From Clostridium_T sp040217795 (GTDB taxonomy: Bacteria; Bacillota; Clostridia; Clostridiales; Clostridiaceae): 64,000 nucleotides of DNA. Below, piece by piece: positions 58,296-64,000 of the stretch; positions within the stretch are counted from its first letter, which is position 1, and each line of letters starts with the position of its first letter. Both the position numbers and the translations under genes were made by a program. The stretch lies in contig JBEHWK010000006.1 in NCBI GenBank assembly GCA_040217795.1, positions 3,179 through 67,178 of the forward strand. The letters are read 5' to 3'. The notes beneath the pieces were generated by a model. It worked only from the letters and a program-made list of their open reading frames with translations, had not been told where the DNA came from and did no database searches.

Positions 58296-61200
58296 ATGTT
58301 ATATGTAAGCATAAGTTTCATCTTATTAATAATGATATTAGGTTTTTATGTTTTTTTTAAATGCAACGACAATGATGAAAGCAATTTAATGGAGGACATT
58401 CCTTCAGTAAGTATCAGCCAGGAAGACTTGGAAATGCATGCCTCTGAGATATCAGAACACTTTGATTCTGTGACAACCAAATCCAATTGCAGGAGGAAGT
58501 TATTAAAAGCTTTAGACACGAGTTACAAAACAATAATCGAAGCTTATGAAACCATAGACAGGGATCTGAAAGAAAAGAGAGAGGTTGTGGCGGCTGCAGA
58601 GTGGATGATGGATAACTTATATTTAATTGAAAGGGAATATAAAGATATAAAATATAATATGCCTGAGTCCTACTATAAAGGATTGCCTGTAATTAAGAAA
58701 GGAATTATGAAGGGGTATCCGAGGATATATCATATAGCAGCTGAGCTGGTTTCCCATACAGATGGGAGAGTGTATGAGGATACAGTGGAGGCATTTATTG
58801 ACGCTTATCAAAAAAACACCATACTTACCATGGGGGAACTATGGGCTTTGCCTATTATGATTAAGATAGCTCTTATACAAAATATAAGCAAGATATCTGA
58901 AAAAATAGTTTTTGCCCAAAGAGAAAAATATAGTGGGGAGATATTTGCTGAAAATATAATTGCTTCATATAACAATAACAATATAGAAGAAGAACTGAAG
59001 AAGTTAAATGATCTCAGCAATGGGTTAAGTTCGCATTTCATTGAAAAGTTCATAAAAATAATAAGGGATAATGGAATAGATAACATTAATTTGTATCAAT
59101 GGTTAGACCGGAAGTTGCAGATGCAGCATACTGAAATAGATAAAATTATAATGGAAGAACACAGGAAGCAGGCTGCAATTCAAATGTCTATGGGAAATTC
59201 CGTTACAAGTTTAAGAGAAATGGGGAGGATTTCCTGGAGAAATTCTTTTGAAAAGCTAAGTATAGTAGATAAAGTACTGAGAGAGGATCCGGCAGGAGTA
59301 TATTATTCTATGGATTTTGAATCCAGAGACAATTACAGGCACAGTATAGAGAAGATTTCAAAGACAGAAAATATCCCGGAAATATTTGTTGCAAAAAAAG
59401 CAATTGAATTGGCAAAAGACCATAAAACTGGTGAAGAGTATAGAAAACATGCAGGATATTACCTTATTGATGAAGGGGTAGAAATTTTAAAGTCAGAGAT
59501 GAATTTTAAAGTATCAGTAAGGAAAAAGATAAATGCGTATGTAACTAAGCGGAAAGTTGGTATATATATAGGAACTATAGCCTTTCTGACTTTTCTGCTA
59601 TGTATCTTATTATTAATATCCTCAGTTAATGAAACTCCAAACTTGGCTGTTATCATTTATGTATCTGAGTTTTTGATTCTTATAGTACCATGCAGTCAAA
59701 TAGTGATTTCAATTTTTGATTGGCTGATAAACAGGGCACATGCTCCAAGTTTTATTCCCAAAATGGAATTTAAAAATGGACTTCCTGATGAGTTGGCAAC
59801 AATTGTAGTCATACCTGCACTGCTGAATGATAAAAACCGGGTTGAAAATTTGATTAAAGATTTGGAAGTTTATTATTTGGCAAACAGGGGGAAAAATTTA
59901 TATTTCGCATTATTGGGGGACTTTAAGGATAGTAATCTTCAAGAAGAGATATCAGATAAAGAAATAATTGAAACTGCATTATCAGAAATAAAAATCCTCA
60001 ATAAAAAATATTCTGGTCATGACGAGAATATATTTTATTTTTTAAACAGATTCAGACAATACAATGAAAAAGAAGGAAAATGGCTTGGATGGGAGAGAAA
60101 ACGCGGAAAACTGATGGAATTTAACGCATTTCTCAGGGGGGATAAAAATACAAGCTATAATGTTATCAGTTCTGATATAAGGAATCCTGAAAGGATAAAA
60201 TATGTCATAACTCTGGATGCAGACACGAAACTGCCGAGGGACAGTGCAAAAAAACTTGTGGGGGCTATGGCACATATTCTTAACAAGCCGTATATTGACC
60301 TTGAAACAAAAAAGGTTTTAAGGGGATATGGAATTATGCAACCCAGGATAAACGTCAGTATTACTGCAGCAAACAAAACATTACTTTCAAAGATTTTCTC
60401 AGGAGAAACGGGAATTGACAGATATACTATTGCCATATCAGATATTTATCAGGATGTTTTCGGAGAAGGAATCTTTACAGGAAAGGGAATATATGATGTA
60501 GATGTATTCAATTTTATCCTAAAGGATGAGATACCGGAAAATACAGTATTAAGTCATGACTTGCTTGAGGGTTCATACGTGAGGACAGCCTTACTTACTG
60601 ATGTTGAATTAATTGACGGATACCCTGCGTACTATAATTCAAGTGCTAAAAGATTGCACAGATGGGTGAGGGGAGATTGGCAGATTATTAAGTGGATTAT
60701 ACGGAAGTCACCATTAAATGCATTATCAAGATATAAGATATTTGATAATTTAAGAAGAAGCCTTATTGCTCCATCAATAATCAGCCTGGTATTTTTGTCT
60801 TTCTGGGCGTTTCCTGATGTCGACAGGTGGCTTTTAATAGCTTTGCTGGCACTTTTATGTCCTTTAATCTTTGATATATCTGAAGCAGTAGTGACACCAA
60901 TTAAAGGACTAAGTTTATCAGGGAAAATAAGCAATTTTAAAATCACTGTTGAGCAGACTTTTCTGATTTTTTGCTTTTTACCCTATCAGGCATACTTGAT
61001 GACAGATGCTATATGCAGAACAATATATAGATTGACTGTAAGCAAAAAGAATCTGTTGGAGTGGCAAACGGCGGCAGATGTTGAGGTAAAACTGGGAAAT
61101 AATATTAAAAGCTTTATTTTATCTATTTGGCCTGGAAGTATAATTTCAGTTGTTATTTTATTGACTGCTTTTAATAACTCTGCAGATTCAGGTTTCTTAA

Positions 61201-64000
61201 TACTGCCATCGTGCATAATTTGGTTAATAAGTCCTTTAGTAGCTTATTTTGTGAGCCAGGAAATAAAGATAACTGTAAATGATATTGCAGAAGATGATGT
61301 TAAGATTATTAGAAGCTGCAGCAGAAAGATATGGGCTTATTTCGAGGATTTTGCCGAAGAAAGCAACAATTGGCTTGCTCCGGATAATTTTCAGGAAGAT
61401 CCCCCTAATGGGGTAGCTACAAGGACTTCTCCGACAAATATGGGGATGGGATTAACAGCGGCGTTGGCTGCATATGACCTGGGATATATAAGTATGTCAG
61501 AAGCAGTTGAAAGGGTAGAAAAAACAGTAACAAGCATGGAGGGACTTCAACGATATAAGGGGCATTTTTATAATTGGTATGACACTGTCAGTAAGACTCC
61601 ATTATACCCCAAATACATCTCTACTGTTGACAGCGGTAATTTAGTAGGATATTTATGGCTTGCAGCAGAAGCCTTGGAAGAATTTAAAAAATCAATAATT
61701 ATCAATATAAGCAAACTTCAAGGTATTGATGATGCTTTAATTTTGAGTAATGAAGAGGTTGAAGGATTAACAGATATTAAAGATCTTCATTCATCTGAAT
61801 TTAAGGAAGCTGAGAAAAGAAAATTCAATGGTCAAGTTCTGATGAAAGTTCTGAAAAACTTAGACAGCAGGGTAACGGAAATACAGCGGCTCCAGAAAGG
61901 AAGAACGATGTATTGGAATATGAAAGCAAAAAGGTCTATATCCAGCTGCAGAAGAGAAATAGAAGAATTATTTCCCTGGTTGAACCTTATAATTGAAGAT
62001 TCTGCTGAAATACAAAGTGTTTCAGATAAGCTTGGAAACTTAACAACTGAGGTACCTTTAGATGAAATGGAAGAATGTCTGGAAACAGTTAAGGAGGAGC
62101 TGACCAGAAGCTATCAGATCGGGAGATTAAACGATTCACAAAAGGAGATTTTCAACAAATTAATATCACAGTTAGAGATAAGTAAAAAAAAGGTGAGGGA
62201 ATTTCTTAACAAGATAGACTTACTGATAGCAAGGATAAATAAGATTGCAGATGAAACAGACTTTAAGATGCTCTATGATAAGGAAAGAGAAATTTTTTCC
62301 ATTGGTTATGATGCAGAAAATGATACTCTGGGAAATTCTTTTTATGATCTGATGGCGTCGGAATCAAGGCAAGCAAGCTTTATTGCTATTGCCAAAGGCG
62401 ATGTAGAACAGAAACACTGGTTTAATTTAGGGAGAGCCATGACCAAAATAGGAAGAATGAAAGGTTTGATTTCGTGGAGCGGAACTATGTTTGAGTATTT
62501 AATGCCGCTTTTGATACAAAGGTGCTATCCGGGTACTTTATTGGAGGAAACTTATAAAGGGATAATTTATGGGCAAAAGCGATATTGCAAAAGTAGAAAA
62601 GTTCCTTGGGGAATATCTGAATCAGCTTTTTATACTTTTGATGCAGCGTTAAATTATCAATATAAGGCTTTTGGAGTTCCGGGGTTAGGTCTTAAACGGG
62701 GGCTTGCCGCGGAATTGGTAATTTCCCCTTACTCCACAATTATGTCACTTCAGGTTGACCGCAAAAGTGCACTGGAGAATATAAGAAAATTAATGAATGA
62801 AGGGTTTGAAGGAAGGTATGGATTTTATGAATCCATCGATTATACAGATGGAAGGATACCTAAAGGCAAAAAAAAGGCAGTTGTCAAATGTTTCATGGTG
62901 CATCATCAGGGTATGAGTCTCATGGCTTTGGATAATGTGATTAACAATAATATTTTTCAGGAAAGATTTCATAGGATTCCAAGGGTGAAGGCAACGGAAT
63001 TGCTGCTTCAGGAAAAAATCCCTAAGAGGGTGATATATAATAGGGAGCAGCAGTTTGAACCTGTTGAGTTCAATGTTGAGAAGCATCCTTCAGTAACCAG
63101 AAAATTCAGTACTGCAAAGACAAGGACACCAGAAGTAAGTCTTCTGTCAAATGGAAGGTATTGCACTATGATAAGCAACAGCGGGAGTGGATACAGCAAG
63201 CTTGAAGATATGACTATCTATAGATGGAGGGAAGATTTTACTCTCGACAACACAGGAATGTTTTTTTACATAAAAAATTTAAATTCTAATGAGTATTGGA
63301 GTGCTGCGTATGAACCCTGCAGGAATGAAGGCGACCTGTATGAAGTGATATTTTCATTAGATAAAGCAGAATTCAGGCGAAAGGATGGAAATCTATATAC
63401 AAATTATGAAATTGCAGTTTCGGGGGAAGATAACTCTGAAGTAAGAATGATTACTGTGACAAATAACAGTGAACATTCGAGAATTGTTGAAGTCACAAGT
63501 TATATGGAGGTTACACTTGCTCCATATAATGCGGATATTGTTCATCCAAGTTTCAGTAACCTTTTTATAAGAACTGAATTTATTGAGAATCCTTCTTGTG
63601 TAATAGCTTATAGAAGACCCAGGGCAAAGGGGCAAAGAAAACCTTATTTGGCTCAATCCATAGCGATAGAAGGGGATAAGGTGGGAAATGTGGAGTATGA
63701 AACCAGCAGAGCAAATTTCATCGGAAGGGGAAGGGATACTTCGGGTCCTCTGGTATTGGAGAATAATGCACCTCTTACAAATACTGTAGGGGCTGTGCTG
63801 GATCCCATAATAAGTATGCGGGTAAGAATGAAAATTCCCCCTCAGGAAAGTGTAAGAATAGCATTTACTTCATCAGTGGGAGAGTCAAAGGAGGAAGTTA
63901 TAGATCTTTCAAAAAAATATAGTGATATGAAGAATATAGAAAGACTTTTTGAAATGGCATTAACACAAACTTATTTAGATATGAAATATCTTGATATAAA
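58296..64000 (+). CDS. Cyclic beta-1,2-glucan synthase-like GT84/GH94 protein, N-terminal 1,901 residues
   Basis: The frame is open to the right edge; family members are ~2,800-2,900 residues, so about a third is missing. Start ATG 6-7 bases after AAGGAGTG, then one membrane anchor. The N-terminal helical region ~40-400 has WALPIMIKIALIQNISKISE. Membrane helices near 415-470 precede the GT84 domain at ~490-810 (ELATIVVIPALLND, YVITLDADTKLPRDSAKKLV with D-x-D, VLSHDLLEGSYVRTALLTDV, HRWVRGDWQIIKWI). More membrane helices follow at ~825-1000, then a GH94-type part (SPTNMGMGLTAALAAYDLGY, SGTMFEYLMPLL, WGISESAFYTFDA, MVHHQGMSLMALDNV). It polymerises and cyclises beta-1,2-glucan, or acts on a related glucan. 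Confidence 0.9.
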   Translation, partial: MLYVSISFILLIMILGFYVFFKCNDNDESNLMEDIPSVSISQEDLEMHASEISEHFDSVTTKSNCRRKLLKALDTSYKTIIEAYETIDRDLKEKREVVAAAEWMMDNLYLIEREYKDIKYNMPESYYKGLPVIKKGIMKGYPRIYHIAAELVSHTDGRVYEDTVEAFIDAYQKNTILTMGELWALPIMIKIALIQNISKISEKIVFAQREKYSGEIFAENIIASYNNNNIEEELKKLNDLSNGLSSHFIEKFIKIIRDNGIDNINLYQWLDRKLQMQHTEIDKIIMEEHRKQAAIQMSMGNSVTSLREMGRISWRNSFEKLSIVDKVLREDPAGVYYSMDFESRDNYRHSIEKISKTENIPEIFVAKKAIELAKDHKTGEEYRKHAGYYLIDEGVEILKSEMNFKVSVRKKINAYVTKRKVGIYIGTIAFLTFLLCILLLISSVNETPNLAVIIYVSEFLILIVPCSQIVISIFDWLINRAHAPSFIPKMEFKNGLPDELATIVVIPALLNDKNRVENLIKDLEVYYLANRGKNLYFALLGDFKDSNLQEEISDKEIIETALSEIKILNKKYSGHDENIFYFLNRFRQYNEKEGKWLGWERKRGKLMEFNAFLRGDKNTSYNVISSDIRNPERIKYVITLDADTKLPRDSAKKLVGAMAHILNKPYIDLETKKVLRGYGIMQPRINVSITAANKTLLSKIFSGETGIDRYTIAISDIYQDVFGEGIFTGKGIYDVDVFNFILKDEIPENTVLSHDLLEGSYVRTALLTDVELIDGYPAYYNSSAKRLHRWVRGDWQIIKWIIRKSPLNALSRYKIFDNLRRSLIAPSIISLVFLSFWAFPDVDRWLLIALLALLCPLIFDISEAVVTPIKGLSLSGKISNFKITVEQTFLIFCFLPYQAYLMTDAICRTIYRLTVSKKNLLEWQTAADVEVKLGNNIKSFILSIWPGSIISVVILLTAFNNSADSGFLILPSCIIWLISPLVAYFVSQEIKITVNDIAEDDVKIIRSCSRKIWAYFEDFAEESNNWLAPDNFQEDPPNGVATRTSPTNMGMGLTAALAAYDLGYISMSEAVERVEKTVTSMEGLQRYKGHFYNWYDTVSKTPLYPKYISTVDSGNLVGYLWLAAEALEEFKKSIIINISKLQGIDDALILSNEEVEGLTDIKDLHSSEFKEAEKRKFNGQVLMKVLKNLDSRVTEIQRLQKGRTMYWNMKAKRSISSCRREIEELFPWLNLIIEDSAEIQSVSDKLGNLTTEVPLDEMEECLETVKEELTRSYQIGRLNDSQKEIFNKLISQLEISKKKVREFLNKIDLLIARINKIADETDFKMLYDKEREIFSIGYDAENDTLGNSFYDLMASESRQASFIAIAKGDVEQKHWFNLGRAMTKIGRMKGLISWSGTMFEYLMPLLIQRCYPGTLLEETYKGIIYGQKRYCKSRKVPWGISESAFYTFDAALNYQYKAFGVPGLGLKRGLAAELVISPYSTIMSLQVDRKSALENIRKLMNEGFEGRYGFYESIDYTDGRIPKGKKKAVVKCFMVHHQGMSLMALDNVINNNIFQERFHRIPRVKATELLLQEKIPKRVIYNREQQFEPVEFNVEKHPSVTRKFSTAKTRTPEVSLLSNGRYCTMISNSGSGYSKLEDMTIYRWREDFTLDNTGMFFYIKNLNSNEYWSAAYEPCRNEGDLYEVIFSLDKAEFRRKDGNLYTNYEIAVSGEDNSEVRMITVTNNSEHSRIVEVTSYMEVTLAPYNADIVHPSFSNLFIRTEFIENPSCVIAYRRPRAKGQRKPYLAQSIAIEGDKVGNVEYETSRANFIGRGRDTSGPLVLENNAPLTNTVGAVLDPIISMRVRMKIPPQESVRIAFTSSVGESKEEVIDLSKKYSDMKNIERLFEMALTQTYLDMKYLDI

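Noticed and set aside
58623..63656. Multiple minus-strand frames of 60-104 codons
   Set aside because: All are shadows of the continuous plus-strand glucan synthase frame.

Overview
The window reads as the chromosome of a low-GC, endospore-forming Firmicute of the Clostridium type. The evidence is the conserved maf-radC-mreBCD-pbp2-minCDE-rodA-mgsA-spoIVFA-spoIVFB ... rng-rplU-prp-rpmA-obg-yhbY-nadD-yqeK gene order, an AbrB-type transition regulator, SpoIVF proteins, strong GGAGG ribosome-binding sites and very AT-rich spacers. The species cannot be named from the sequence alone.

Region by region: (1) 1-4.97 kb is accessory DNA. It holds the N-terminal part of a secreted RHS/YD-type surface protein that runs off the left edge, an excisionase-like HTH protein, an XRE repressor and a tyrosine recombinase lying against the 3' end of rlmD, which looks like one end of an integrated element. 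(2) 5-10.2 kb has rlmD, a small membrane protein, a SAM-I-riboswitch-controlled metNIQ methionine importer and a DUF350 protein. (3) 10.2-34.4 kb is the housekeeping block, almost all on the minus strand: comEA, dac carboxypeptidase (plus strand), rluD-type synthase, yqeK, nadD, yhbY, obg, rpmA, prp, rplU, rng, two radical-SAM-linked proteins, an EamA transporter, spoIVFB/spoIVFA, mgsA, rodA, minEDC, PBP2, mreDCB, radC and maf. (4) 34.7-44.2 kb is bounded by two inverted copies of an unrecognised ~790-nt transcription unit. Between them lie a polytopic GT39-like protein, tRNA-Trp, two tiny basic proteins, a DEAD-box helicase, a nitronate monooxygenase-like enzyme and a dockerin/SH3/lysozyme-like exported protein. 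(5) 44.2-58.1 kb holds vanW, deoR and manA, tRNA-Pro(CGG) and tRNA-Gly(CCC), an isochorismatase-fold protein without its nucleophile, an AGE epimerase, an orphan sensor kinase, abrB, a DUF1836 protein behind a DnaA-box-like cluster, gtrA and a nuclease-helicase. (6) 58.3 kb to the right edge is the first 1,901 codons of a cyclic-glucan-synthase-like GT84/GH94 giant.

The most unusual signal is the pair of ~790-nt units at 34.75-35.54 kb (minus strand) and 43.34-44.13 kb (plus strand). Each has a near-consensus sigma-A promoter (TTGATT-17 bp-TATAAT or TATTAT), a 5' GAAGT hairpin, a long-range helix joining the two ends, about 22-25 degenerate 20-bp repeats, a conserved GAATTCAAATAG block and a CCACC/GGTGG intrinsic terminator. 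The closing helix and the terminator show compensatory differences between the copies and no conserved reading frame was seen. I read these as two members of a large structured non-coding RNA family that I do not recognise. Other non-coding signals are six exactly 10-bp-phased repeats over the manA-deoR promoter, a dispersed two-hairpin repeat with covarying bases at 6.4 and 52.25 kb, and a 20-bp perfect palindrome at 52.45 kb.
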